From: Anaerolineae bacterium
GTDB lineage: Bacteria; Chloroflexota; Anaerolineae; Aggregatilineales; Ch27
Direction of reading: 5' to 3'
Length of the DNA stretch: 64,000 nt
Assembly: GCA_013178165.1 (NCBI GenBank)
Contig: JABLXG010000004.1
Location: forward strand, 186,001-250,000
The translations under genes and the position numbers were made by a program. The notes below the pieces were generated by a model that saw only the letters and a program-made list of their open reading frames with translations, was not told the DNA's origin and did not search any database. Of this stretch, positions 53,033 to 61,586 are shown in pieces (the first letter of the stretch is position 1; every line of letters begins with the position of its first letter).

Positions 53033-53947
53033 GTGGCTGTGGACTACACGCTCCTGGAGGAGCGCTTTGGCGACCGTCTACGGCGGGACGAGCCGCTGGC
53101 CCGCCATACGGCGGCCCGGCTGGGCGGCCCGGCGGATGCGCTGGTGGTGGCCCACAACCTGGCCGATCTGATCTTTGCCGCCCGGTTTGCCTGGGAACGG
53201 GGTGTGCCGCATCGTATTCTGGGCGGTGGCTCTAATGTGCTGATGGCCGATAGCGGCTTCCGGGGACTGGTCATCATCAACCGGGCAGCGGCGCTGACAA
53301 TTGGCGCAGACGGCGTCGTCCGGGCGGAAAGCGGAGCCAGCTTGAGTACGGTGGCGCGGCGCTGTATGGCGCGCGGCCTGCGCGGGCTGGAATGGGCGGT
53401 CAGCGTGCCGGGTACGATTGGTGGGGCGGCGATCAACAACGCCGGGGCATACGGGGGCGATATGACCGCCTGTGTCCGGGAGGTGGAGGTATACCGCGCG
53501 GCGGGGGTGGCTCGTTACGCTGTCGCTGATATGGCCTATGCTTACCGCACTTCGGCACTCAAGGGTATGCAGGAGCCGTACCTGGTGACGACTGTCACGC
53601 TTCAGCTGGCGCCTGGCGCTGATCCAGCGGCGCTCAAAGCTCAGGCGGCGGAATACATTGCTCATCGTAAGCGCACACAACCGCCGGGGGCCAGCCTGGG
53701 CAGCATCTTCAAGAATCCGCCGGGCGACTACGCTGGACGCCTGATCGAGGCTGCCGGGCTAAAAGGGGCGCGGCGCGGTCAGGTGCAGATCTCAGAGAAG
53801 CACGCCAATTTCCTGGTCAACCTGGGCGAAGGCGGCACGGCGACGGACTACCTGGCGCTGATCCGGCTGGCTCAGGAAACCGTCGCGGCCAGGTTCGGTG
53901 TGCGGCTGGAACTGGAGATCGAACTGCTGGGCGATTTCAGCACCTGA
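53033..53947 (+). CDS. murB: UDP-N-acetylenolpyruvoylglucosamine reductase
   Basis: MurB reduces the enolpyruvyl group to make UDP-MurNAc, using NADPH and FAD. The 304-residue protein has the FAD-domain motifs [41 protein letters not shown] and the catalytic Ser/Glu region [22 protein letters not shown] with [10 protein letters not shown]. This is the type IIa-like form lacking the extra loop of the Escherichia coli enzyme. GTG 53033 has GGAGGG upstream, and a GTG 2 codons later is possible. The frame upstream overlaps murC. Confidence 0.94.
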   Translation: MAVDYTLLEERFGDRLRRDEPLARHTAARLGGPADALVVAHNLADLIFAARFAWERGVPHRILGGGSNVLMADSGFRGLVIINRAAALTIGADGVVRAESGASLSTVARRCMARGLRGLEWAVSVPGTIGGAAINNAGAYGGDMTACVREVEVYRAAGVARYAVADMAYAYRTSALKGMQEPYLVTTVTLQLAPGADPAALKAQAAEYIAHRKRTQPPGASLGSIFKNPPGDYAGRLIEAAGLKGARRGQVQISEKHANFLVNLGEGGTATDYLALIRLAQETVAARFGVRLELEIELLGDFST

Positions 53948-54224
53948 AACAATGCCTGCCAGCGGTATGAAGTCGTAAATTTCCTGTGAAATCGCCGGGC
54001 GGTGGGGTGCGTGCCGCGGCGGGACTTACTTTTTTCACGCTTGGCATATCATGGGATAAGTGGGAAAATAGAGGAACCAGGGGCGCTGGTACAGACTTCG
54101 TCTGAGTTTCCGTTGTGATCACTGGCAGGACTGCACGGACAGGTTGGGAATGCTCAGCCTGCCGATGATCGCCTGGCCTGGCTCATCGGCGAGACGCGCT
54201 CTAGCGGGCGGGACGAAAGCATTC
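53948..54224 (+). other. Gap before ftsQ
   Basis: About 280 bases hold no clear gene. A T-rich stretch (ACTTTTTTCACG), a small hairpin CAGAC-TTC-GTCTG (54092-54104) and the possible early start codons of ftsQ are the only visible elements. A promoter for ftsQAZ may lie here, but none fits the consensus well. Confidence 0.4.
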
Positions 54225-55187
54225 ATGATCGCATCCTCCGATACGGCCAGCAAGTCCCGGCGCAGGCGCCGGGTGCAATCGTCCCATGTGGCGCCACGCG
54301 GCCAGCGCGAGCGGGTGGCGCGTCCGGTAGTGCGCCACGTCGAGCCGCTCCCGGTAGTACGGGCGCCAGCGCGTCGTCGGCGTGCAGCGCGGCGGGAGGC
54401 GGCAGCCCGGAACGGCGTAAGCGGCGCTGTGGCCATGACGCAGCGGCGCAGCGGCCATCTGGAAGCCATCCTTTCTGCCCGGACGCTCAGCGCGGTCACC
54501 GTGGCCAGTTTGCTTGTGGTGCTGTTGATGTTTATCCAGTCGGATGCCTTCTATGTGCACCACATTGAGGTGGGTGGACTGGTCAACCTGACGGCGGAAG
54601 AGGTCTTTGCGCTCAGTGGGGTGGCCAATCTGCACCTTTTCTGGGTGGATCCGGCGGAAGTACGGGCGCAGGTGTTGCGCTCGCCGAGTGTGGCGGATGC
54701 CGAGGTTCGGGTGGGCTGGCCGCCACACCTGATCCAGATCGAGATTCAGGAGCGCGAACCGGCGCTGATCTGGGAGCAGGCCGGAGTCCGTACCTGGATC
54801 GATGTGCGGGGTCGGGTGATGCAGCAGCGGGTGGACCGCACCGATCTGCTGCGGATTGTAGTTGAGGGCAGCGATGCCCCGATCGGCCCGAATGTGGTCA
54901 TCCCGCAGGATGTGGTGGATGCCGCGCTGCAATTGCGGGAGTTGCTGCCAGACCTGGAAGTCCTGATCTATGACGCTGTGGAAGGGCTGGGCTTTCAGGA
55001 CCCTCAGGGCTGGCGAGCCTGGCTGGGAACCGGGACAGACATGGCGGCCAAACTCAACGTGTACAACGCCATTGTGGCTGACCTGAATGCGCGGGGCATC
55101 TACCCGGAATTCATTGATGTGGGGGATGTAGACGCGCCGTACTACCGCATCTGGTGGCGCGAAGATGAGACCGGTACAGGGCAGTGA
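54225..55187 (+). CDS. ftsQ: FtsQ-like division protein with POTRA domain
   Basis: The protein has a long Arg-rich cytoplasmic tail (SRRRRRVQSSH and RRRRAARREAAARNG), one membrane helix near the middle of the first half (SAVTVASLLVVLLMFIQS), then a POTRA-type domain: FYVHHIEVGGLVNLTAEEVF and VADAEVRVGWPPHLIQIEIQER. FtsQ links FtsL/DivIC and FtsI to the ring. ATG 54225 is my choice; the frame is open from 54144. The Arg-rich tail of about 80 residues is longer than in common FtsQ proteins. Position between murB and ftsA fits ftsQ. Confidence 0.85.
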   Translation: MIASSDTASKSRRRRRVQSSHVAPRGQRERVARPVVRHVEPLPVVRAPARRRRAARREAAARNGVSGAVAMTQRRSGHLEAILSARTLSAVTVASLLVVLLMFIQSDAFYVHHIEVGGLVNLTAEEVFALSGVANLHLFWVDPAEVRAQVLRSPSVADAEVRVGWPPHLIQIEIQEREPALIWEQAGVRTWIDVRGRVMQQRVDRTDLLRIVVEGSDAPIGPNVVIPQDVVDAALQLRELLPDLEVLIYDAVEGLGFQDPQGWRAWLGTGTDMAAKLNVYNAIVADLNARGIYPEFIDVGDVDAPYYRIWWREDETGTGQ

Positions 55188-55220
55188 TCCTCGCCTGTGG
55201 GAGCGAGCTGGCGGATTGTT

Positions 55221-56468
55221 ATGGGTGAACTAGTGGTTGGTATCGACGTGGGCACGACCAAAGTGTGCACCATTGTCGGTGAGGTGCGCGAAGAAGATAT
55301 TCATGTCGTTGGCCTGGGTGTGGAACCGAGCCGCGGCATGCAAAAGGGCGTGGTGACGGACATGAACGCCCTCACGGCAGCGATCTCTTCTTCTGTGCAC
55401 AAGGCAGAGCGCAGCAGCGGTTACGAGATCGGACGGGCGTTTGTCAGCCTGGCTGGCAGCCAGGTGTCTTCGATCAACAGCCGGGGCGTGGTGGGGATCA
55501 GTGGCACGCGCCCGGTAGGGCCGGAGGATGTCACGCGGGCCATCGCTAATGCGCGGGCGATCGCCATCCCGCATAACCGCGAGGTGTTGCACGTTATCCC
55601 GCGTACCTACAGCCTGGACGGCAACGAAGGGGTGCGCAGCCCGCTGGGGATGCACGGCTTCCGGCTGGAGGTGGAGACGCACATCATCACCGCCTCGACT
55701 TCGACCGTGCAGAACCTGGAAAAATGCGTCGAATCGACCGGCGTCTATGTCGACCGCTTCATCCTTAACCCATTGGCGTCGGGGGATGTGGTGCTTTCGC
55801 CCACGGAACGGCAGATGGGCGTGATGGTGGTGGACATCGGCGGGGGCACGACCGACCTGGCAATCTTCATCGAGGGCACTGTCTGGCACACGGCGGTACT
55901 GCCCGTGGCCGGTTGGCACATCACCAACGATATTGGCCATGGATTGCGCCTGCCCTTTGAACTGGCGGAAGCGGTCAAGCTGCAGTACGGGCATGCCGAC
56001 CCGCGTGTCCTGGACTCGGTCGAGTCGTTCGCCGTGCAGCCTTTCGGCGAGGAGTTGCCGAGCAAAGTGCTGCGCTACGACCTGGCGCGGATCATCGGCG
56101 CGCGGGTGGAAGAGATTTTCGAGCTGGTGCTGCAGGAAGCCAAACGCTCCGGCTACGACGGCCTGCTGCCCGCGGGCGTGGTGCTCACTGGCGGCAGCAC
56201 GCTGCTGCCGGGCATCCGCGAAGTGGCCGCGCGGGTAATGCACCTGCCGGTGCGCCTGGCCCAGCCGGAGAAGATCACGGGCATGGCGGACACACTGCGC
56301 AGCCCGGCCTATAGCACCAGCGTGGGCCTGTTGCGCCTGGGCCTGGCGATGGACCGCGAAGACCGCCAGTACGCGGATAACGCAGGCGCGGCGCGTTCAG
56401 GCTTCAGCCTGGGCAAGATGCTCAGCGGGTTGTTCCGGCGTTTTGTGCCTGAAGACGAGAACAACTAG
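55221..56468 (+). CDS. ftsA: Cell division protein FtsA
   Basis: FtsA is the actin-like ATPase that tethers FtsZ to the membrane. It starts MGELVVGIDVGTTKVCTIVGE (phosphate loop 1), has the 1C subdomain, phosphate loop 2 VVDIGGGTTDLAIF and the adenosine motif GVVLTGGSTLLPGI. The C-terminus FSLGKMLSGLFRRFVPE is an amphipathic membrane-targeting helix. The length is 415 residues from ATG 55221; the frame extends 8 codons upstream. It lies 33 bases after ftsQ. Confidence 0.95.
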   Translation: MGELVVGIDVGTTKVCTIVGEVREEDIHVVGLGVEPSRGMQKGVVTDMNALTAAISSSVHKAERSSGYEIGRAFVSLAGSQVSSINSRGVVGISGTRPVGPEDVTRAIANARAIAIPHNREVLHVIPRTYSLDGNEGVRSPLGMHGFRLEVETHIITASTSTVQNLEKCVESTGVYVDRFILNPLASGDVVLSPTERQMGVMVVDIGGGTTDLAIFIEGTVWHTAVLPVAGWHITNDIGHGLRLPFELAEAVKLQYGHADPRVLDSVESFAVQPFGEELPSKVLRYDLARIIGARVEEIFELVLQEAKRSGYDGLLPAGVVLTGGSTLLPGIREVAARVMHLPVRLAQPEKITGMADTLRSPAYSTSVGLLRLGLAMDREDRQYADNAGAARSGFSLGKMLSGLFRRFVPEDENN

Positions 56469-56514
56469 GGGGACGGGTAGCACTTTTGGACTATTTGGCC
56501 TTTTTCAGGGGGTG

Positions 56515-56549
56515 GCGCAGTTTTGCTGCGCAGCATTTTCGCATACAAT
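56515..56549 (+). promoter_or_regulatory. Hairpin and candidate promoter before ftsZ
   Basis: GCGCAG-TTTTG-CTGCGC (56515-56531) is a perfect 6-bp hairpin, and AGCATTTTC follows it. TACAAT at 56544-56549 is a good -10 with a weak -35 inside the hairpin. The gap of 160 bases between ftsA and ftsZ can therefore hold a weak terminator and a promoter that gives ftsZ its own transcript. Confidence 0.45.
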
Positions 56550-56628
56550 AGCACAATAACCCACACGCAGGCCTAACAGGTGGTATCAAGCGCATGGCAA
56601 CCAGGCGTCTTGATCTGAGGAGGCAGTG

Positions 56629-57810
56629 ATGAGTGATTATGATTTGACCCCCGGTGAGAATTTCGCGCAAATCAAAGTCGTGGGTGTTGGTGGTGGCGGC
56701 GGCAATGCCATCAATCGCATGATTGAGGAGGGCATGGGCGGGGTGGATTTTATCTCCATCAATACTGATGCCCAGGCCCTGATGCTCTCCCAGGCCAAGA
56801 CGCGCGTCCGTATTGGTGATAAGCTGACGCGCGGCCTCGGCGCCGGCGGCAACCCGGAAATCGGGCGCAAAGCGGCGGAAGAAAGCGCCGATGAGCTGTA
56901 CGAGGTGTTGCGCGGCGCGGATATGGTCTTTATCACCTGTGGCATGGGTGGCGGCACCGGCACTGGCGCAGCGCCGATTGTGGCCCAGGTAGCCAAAGAG
57001 CTTGGCTCGCTGACGATTGGCGTCGTCACCCGGCCCTTCTCATTTGAAGGCAAACGGCGCCAGGATGCGGCGGAGGCCGGCATCGAGGCACTCAAGGACC
57101 ATGTTGACACGCTGATTGTCATCCCTAACGATCGTCTACTGCAGATCGCCGATAAGCGCGCCAGCCTGCAGGACGCCTTCCGGCTGGCTGATGATGTGCT
57201 GCGCCAGGGCATCCAGGGCATCTCTGAACTGATCACGGTGCCCGGCCTGATCAACCTGGACTTCGCCGATGTGCGGACGATTATGTCCGAAGGCGGGGCA
57301 GCGCTGATGGCGGTCGGCCAGGCCAGCGGCGATGACCGCGCCCGCAAGGCGGCGGAGGCGGCGGTCAGCAGCCAGCTGCTGGATGTCACCATCGATGGCG
57401 CACGGGGCATCCTGTTCAATGTGACCGGCGGCACCGGCCTGAGCCTGTTTGAGGTCTATGAGGCGGCGTCGATCATCAAGGATACGGCGCACCCGGATGT
57501 CAACCTGATCTTCGGCGCGGTGATCGACCCCAATATGGGTGATTCCGTCCGTATCACGGTCATTGCCACCGGCTTCGAACAGAGCCATGTCGCCCGGCGG
57601 CAGGTACAACAGGGCGCTCAGCCGCTGCAAACACCACAGCGTGCCCCGGCTCAACCGGCCCAGCAACAGCCGGCCATGCAGCCTGCGTTGCGCCGGCCCA
57701 TACAGCCACCACAGCCACCGCAGCAGCAGTCGTCGGTTGACTCCGGTAGCGACTTCTCGTCGTTTGACAGCGGCAATATGGATATCCCGACCTTCCTGCG
57801 CAAGCGGTAA
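56629..57810 (+). CDS. ftsZ: Cell division protein FtsZ
   Basis: FtsZ is the tubulin-like GTPase of the division ring. It has [18 protein letters not shown], the tubulin signature [10 protein letters not shown] in [16 protein letters not shown], and the T7 loop [14 protein letters not shown]. After the globular domain comes a Gln/Pro-rich linker of about 60 residues. The C-terminal peptide DIPTFLRKR binds FtsA. ATG 56629 has GAGGAGG 5 bases upstream. The length is 393 residues. It ends the dcw cluster and is followed by a terminator. Confidence 0.97.
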   Translation: MSDYDLTPGENFAQIKVVGVGGGGGNAINRMIEEGMGGVDFISINTDAQALMLSQAKTRVRIGDKLTRGLGAGGNPEIGRKAAEESADELYEVLRGADMVFITCGMGGGTGTGAAPIVAQVAKELGSLTIGVVTRPFSFEGKRRQDAAEAGIEALKDHVDTLIVIPNDRLLQIADKRASLQDAFRLADDVLRQGIQGISELITVPGLINLDFADVRTIMSEGGAALMAVGQASGDDRARKAAEAAVSSQLLDVTIDGARGILFNVTGGTGLSLFEVYEAASIIKDTAHPDVNLIFGAVIDPNMGDSVRITVIATGFEQSHVARRQVQQGAQPLQTPQRAPAQPAQQQPAMQPALRRPIQPPQPPQQQSSVDSGSDFSSFDSGNMDIPTFLRKR

Positions 57811-57834
57811 GCGCGGCACAACCGGGAGCCGCGC
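57811..57834 (+). other. Hairpin directly after ftsZ stop
   Basis: GCGCGGC and GCCGCGC form a 7-bp stem immediately after the ftsZ stop codon, without a T tract. It may protect the mRNA end. The gap 57811-58146 (336 bases) holds this, the terminator and the nrdR promoter. I see no gene in it. Confidence 0.4.
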
Positions 57835-57886
57835 CAGAGTGGGCTGACGCGGTGGCGCCCGGACCATTCTTCATACCTCCTCAGGG

Positions 57887-57942
57887 ACAGGCCCTCCACC
57901 CTGTATTTCGGTCTGCGTGCCGGGTGGGGGGCTGCCTGTTTT
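57887..57942 (+). terminator. Terminator of ftsZ
   Basis: ACAGG + CCTCCACCC pair with GGGTGGGGG + CCTGT (57887-57901 with 57922-57939; one G-U and a small internal loop), followed by TTTT. It separates the dcw cluster from nrdR. Confidence 0.65.
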
Positions 57943-57971
57943 CTGCCAGGCCGGGAATTTTAATGCAAAAT

Positions 57972-57985
57972 AGTACCGGGGTACT
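57972..57985 (+). promoter_or_regulatory. Palindrome upstream of nrdR promoter
   Basis: AGTACC-GG-GGTACT is a 6-bp inverted repeat with a 2-base centre, just before the candidate -35. A short AT-poor operator is possible. It does not fit the NrdR box. Confidence 0.3.
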
Positions 57986-57986
57986 G

Positions 57987-58015
57987 TTCAACCCTGCCCC
58001 CGACCGTGTTACAGT
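57987..58015 (+). promoter_or_regulatory. Candidate promoter of nrdR-nrdJ
   Basis: TTCAAC (57987-57992), a 17-bp spacer and TACAGT (58010-58015). A transcript from about 58022 would have a leader of about 125 bases with a TACCCC/GGGGTA repeat around 58060-58080. Confidence 0.45.
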
Positions 58016-58146
58016 GAAAGCCCATTGACCACCATATGCAGGGGGTGATTCACAACATACCCCTATCTGTGGGGGTAGGTGGGCAGGTGGTCGGTGGCGC
58101 CGCGCGGATATTGGGGCCGGGAACCCGGGATGGGGGGGCCAAAGCC

Positions 58147-58635
58147 ATGAAATGCCCGTATTGCGGTGCGACCGGGGCCTCGCGTGTGGTCGACACCAGT
58201 CATGATGCGCGAGGAGGAATTCGGCGACGGCGGGAGTGCCTGAAGTGTGGGGAGCGATTCAGCACCTACGAGCGGGCAATCCTGGCCACGCCGATGTTGA
58301 TCAAATCGGGCGGAGAACGGGAAGCTTTTGATCGGGAAAAGCTGATCCAGGGGATGCGCATTGCCTGTGCCAAACGACCGGTAGCAGCAGCGGATCTGGA
58401 ACGGCTGGCCGATCAGATCGAAGCCAAGCTACAGCGCATGGGCAAGGCGGAAGTCTCCAGCCGGGTGGTCGGCGATATGGCGATTGAGGGACTGAAAGCG
58501 CTCGATGCCATCGCCTATATCCGCTATGCCATCGTCTATCTGCGGCTGGATAACCTGGATAGCGTGCGCGCTGAGATCAACAAACTGCTGGCCGAACAGG
58601 ACAGCAAAACCAAGGGGTCGCAGGCCGGCCGCTAG
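58147..58635 (+). CDS. nrdR: Transcriptional regulator NrdR
   Basis: NrdR represses ribonucleotide reductase genes in response to ATP/dATP. The 162-residue protein has an N-terminal zinc ribbon with MKCPYCG and CLKCGERF (Cys pairs), then an ATP-cone domain with EREAFDREKLIQGMRIACAKRPV. ATG 58147 is right after a G-rich run. The frame from 58036 upstream is not conserved. nrdJ follows 165 bases later, which is the common regulator-target arrangement. Confidence 0.95.
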   Translation: MKCPYCGATGASRVVDTSHDARGGIRRRRECLKCGERFSTYERAILATPMLIKSGGEREAFDREKLIQGMRIACAKRPVAAADLERLADQIEAKLQRMGKAEVSSRVVGDMAIEGLKALDAIAYIRYAIVYLRLDNLDSVRAEINKLLAEQDSKTKGSQAGR

Positions 58636-58735
58636 TCATCCCGGGCGCATCCTGCCGCGATCAGACTGTCACCCGTCGGTACACTCTGCCATGTAATGCC
58701 TGGGGATGGCCAATCCAATAGCAGCGCCTGACCAG

Positions 58736-58762
58736 GAATTGAGGGATGGCCGGACTCAATTC
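58736..58762 (+). promoter_or_regulatory. Inverted repeat in the nrdJ leader
   Basis: GAATTGAG (58736-58743) and CTCAATTC (58755-58762) are perfect 8-bp arms around an 11-base loop, 38 bases before the nrdJ start. It could be a protein-binding site or an mRNA hairpin. It is AT-richer than its surroundings. Confidence 0.45.
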
Positions 58763-58800
58763 GTCTGTGTTGTATTGTTTTCAGGGGAAGGAGCTTCGCA

Positions 58801-61338
58801 ATGACGACCAAGCAGTCAGGCAAGACCAGAACCGGAAGCCGACCAAACGGTCATTCCGGCCCTCCGTTGCCCCTGCGCCACCTGCCGCTTTCCGAAAATG
58901 CGCGGACCGTTCTGGCCAAGCGCTATCTGCGGCGCGGGCCGGATGGCCAGCCGGCGGAGACCGAGCATGAGATGTTCTGGCGGGTGGCCAGCCATGTCGC
59001 AGCAGCAGAGGCGGAACTGGCGGGGGATGTTGAACTGTGGTCGAACCGCTTCTATGAGCTGCTGACGGATATCCGGTTCTTCCCCAACAGCCCGACCTTC
59101 ACCGGCGCGGGCACGCCGCTGGGCCAGCTGGCCGCCTGCTTTGTGCTGGCCATCGACGATGATATGGGGCGTACGCCTTCCGGCATCTTCCAGACGCTGC
59201 GGGACGCGGCGCTGATCCAGCAGACCGGCGGCGGCAATGGTTTTTCGTTTAGCCGCCTGCGGCCCAAAGGCGCGCTGGTGCGTTCCTCGATGGGCAAGGC
59301 GACCGGGCCGGTGGGCTTCCTGCGGGTGTACGACCAGGCTTTTGGCGAGATCGCGCAGGGCGGTTCCCGGCGCGGGGCCAATATGGCTGTGCTGCGCGTC
59401 GATCACCCGGATATCAAAGAGTTCATTACCTGCAAAACTAACGAGAGCCAGATCACCAATTTCAATATCTCTGTGGGCGTCACCGATGCATTTATGCAGG
59501 CGGTGGAAAATGACGAGGATTTCGAGCTGATCAACCCCGCCGATGGCGCTGTTTGGGAGACGGTGCGCGCCCGCGATCTTTTTGACCTGATTGCTCGCCA
59601 GGCGCACTTCAACGGCGAGCCGGGCATCCTGTTCCTGGACACTGCCAACCGTAGCAATCCTGTCCCACACCTCTACGAGCTGGAGGCCACCAACCCCTGC
59701 GGCGAGCAATGGCTGGGGCCGTTTGAAAATTGCTGCCTGGGGTCGATCAACCTGGCCCGGCATATGACGGACGACGACCGGCTGGACTGGGAAAAGCTAC
59801 AGCGCACCATTGAGGAATCCACCCGCTTCTTGGATGATGTGGTGACGGCCAATGCCTATGTCCCTGCTGTGCCCCAGCTCAAGCAGGCGGCTCACCGGGT
59901 GCGGCGCATTGGCCTGGGGATCATGGGGCTGGCCGACATCATGTACCGCCTGGGGGTGCGCTATGGCTCCGAGGAAGGGCAGGAACTGGCCGGGCAGGTC
60001 ATGGAATTCGTGCGCTACCATACCATGCGCACCAGCATCGAGCTGGCGCGGGAACGCGGCCCGTTCCCGGCCATCCGGGGTAGCCTGTATGACCCGGAGA
60101 ATCTCAAATGGACACCACCTCGCCCGATCACGCCTTACCGCCACGACTGGGGCCGCCCGGTTCTGGACTGGGACGCCATCACCGCCGGGATTAAGGCGCA
60201 TGGCATCCGTAACGGCGCGCAGAATACCGTCGCACCGACAGGCACGATCTCGACGGTAGCTGGCTGTGAGGGCTATGGTTGCGAGCCGGTCTTTGCCCTG
60301 GCTTATATTCGTCATGTCAACGACGGAGGACGCGACCTGGAGCTGCAGTATACCAGTCCGCTGTTCCAGCAGGCCATGCAACGCGCCGGTCTGGACGAGG
60401 AGACCATTCGCCGGGTAGTGGAGCAGGTTAGCGTCGATGGCAGTTGCCAGCATGTGGAAGAACTGCCGGAGGAGATCCGGCGCGTGTATGTGGTCAGCGG
60501 TGATGTCACGCCTGAGGAGCATGTCCGCATGCAGGCGGCGATGCAGGCTTTTGTGGATAACTCGATCTCCAAGACGATCAATATGCCCGCAACGGCCACC
60601 GTTGAAGACGTCAAAGAGGCGTATCGGCTGGCCTGGAAGCTGGGCTGTAAAGGTCTGACTGTCTATGTGACCGGCAGCCGTCAGAAGGTCGTCCTGGAAA
60701 CGCGGGCCACCAAAGAGGCCAAGGAAAGCGGGACCGGTTCCGAAACAGTACCTGCTGCCGCGGAGCCATTGCCGCTGTTTAACGAGGACAAGAAACCACG
60801 TCCGCGCCGTCTGTCCGGCTGGACTTACCGCCTGCCGACGCCGCTGGGCACGACCTACCTGACGATCAACGAGAATGGCCAGCGGGGCGACCAGCCATTT
60901 GAGGTCTTCCTGCATACTGCCAAGGCCGGTTCCGATACCGCCGCTGTCTCGGAGGCGCTAGGCCGCCTGATCTCGTATGTGCTGCGGCTGGCATCGCCGG
61001 TCAGCCCGCGCAAACGGCTGAAGGAAGTGGTGCGCCAGCTGGCCGGGATCGGTGGCGGGCGGGCGACCGGCTTCGGCCCGGCACGTGTGCGCAGCCTGCC
61101 TGATGGCATCGCCCAGATGTTGCAGATGTACCTGGACGAGACGGCTGACCGCGATATGCAGGCTTCTTCGGGGGTGACTGCGGTGACGCCCGCCCAGGCG
61201 CCTGTCCAGCCAACCCTGCCGCTGAGCGAGTTGTCGCAGTCCCGGGTCGGTGATCTGTGCCCGGAGTGCGGCCAGGCGACCTTTATCAACGTCGAAGGCT
61301 GCCGCAAGTGCGATTCTTGTGGCTATAGTGAGTGCTAG
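58801..61338 (+). CDS. nrdJ: Adenosylcobalamin-dependent (class II) ribonucleotide reductase
   Basis: NrdJ makes deoxyribonucleotides with a B12 cofactor and works with or without oxygen. The 845-residue protein has [19 protein letters not shown], the active-site [20 protein letters not shown] near residue 300, the [18 protein letters not shown] segment and the C-terminal [20 protein letters not shown] plus CGYSEC (reducing cysteines and zinc-ribbon-like end). There is no N-terminal ATP cone, so control by dATP may rest on NrdR. ATG 58801 has AAGGAG 8 bases upstream. A terminator follows. Confidence 0.96.
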   Translation: MTTKQSGKTRTGSRPNGHSGPPLPLRHLPLSENARTVLAKRYLRRGPDGQPAETEHEMFWRVASHVAAAEAELAGDVELWSNRFYELLTDIRFFPNSPTFTGAGTPLGQLAACFVLAIDDDMGRTPSGIFQTLRDAALIQQTGGGNGFSFSRLRPKGALVRSSMGKATGPVGFLRVYDQAFGEIAQGGSRRGANMAVLRVDHPDIKEFITCKTNESQITNFNISVGVTDAFMQAVENDEDFELINPADGAVWETVRARDLFDLIARQAHFNGEPGILFLDTANRSNPVPHLYELEATNPCGEQWLGPFENCCLGSINLARHMTDDDRLDWEKLQRTIEESTRFLDDVVTANAYVPAVPQLKQAAHRVRRIGLGIMGLADIMYRLGVRYGSEEGQELAGQVMEFVRYHTMRTSIELARERGPFPAIRGSLYDPENLKWTPPRPITPYRHDWGRPVLDWDAITAGIKAHGIRNGAQNTVAPTGTISTVAGCEGYGCEPVFALAYIRHVNDGGRDLELQYTSPLFQQAMQRAGLDEETIRRVVEQVSVDGSCQHVEELPEEIRRVYVVSGDVTPEEHVRMQAAMQAFVDNSISKTINMPATATVEDVKEAYRLAWKLGCKGLTVYVTGSRQKVVLETRATKEAKESGTGSETVPAAAEPLPLFNEDKKPRPRRLSGWTYRLPTPLGTTYLTINENGQRGDQPFEVFLHTAKAGSDTAAVSEALGRLISYVLRLASPVSPRKRLKEVVRQLAGIGGGRATGFGPARVRSLPDGIAQMLQMYLDETADRDMQASSGVTAVTPAQAPVQPTLPLSELSQSRVGDLCPECGQATFINVEGCRKCDSCGYSEC

Positions 61339-61366
61339 ACTTGCGGCAATACCCCCGGCAACTCAG

Positions 61367-61405
61367 GCGCTCCCACGGCTTCCAGTCGCGGGAGCGCTTT
61401 GCTTT
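61367..61405 (+). terminator. Terminator of nrdJ
   Basis: GCGCTCCC (61367-61374) pairs with GGGAGCGC (61390-61397) and TTTGCTTT follows. The loop is 15 bases. Confidence 0.7.
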
Positions 61406-61485
61406 CTGGCGGGCTACAGCTAACCTGACAACAGACTGACGATTCCCTTGCGCGGGGCATTGAACAACCGTTGACCACCCACTGA

Positions 61486-61514
61486 TTGCCCCGAACATGA
61501 ATTGTCCTTATGAT
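61486..61514 (+). promoter_or_regulatory. Candidate promoter of the macroglobulin gene
   Basis: TTGCCC (61486-61491), a 17-bp spacer and TATGAT (61509-61514), 70 bases before the start codon. Confidence 0.5.
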
Positions 61515-61586
61515 CAAAATAGTCAATGACTGACTCCTGTTCGCTGGCCAAGGGCGGTTCTGCACCGCTTTAAGAGGGGGTATTCC

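Noticed and set aside
58021-58085. NrdR boxes upstream of nrdR
   Set aside because: Two weak ATAT-containing stretches are present, but neither matches the NrdR box consensus and the spacing is uncertain.
58636-58800. Cobalamin riboswitch upstream of nrdJ
   Set aside because: The conserved B12-box (GCCACTG) is not found in the 165-base gap.
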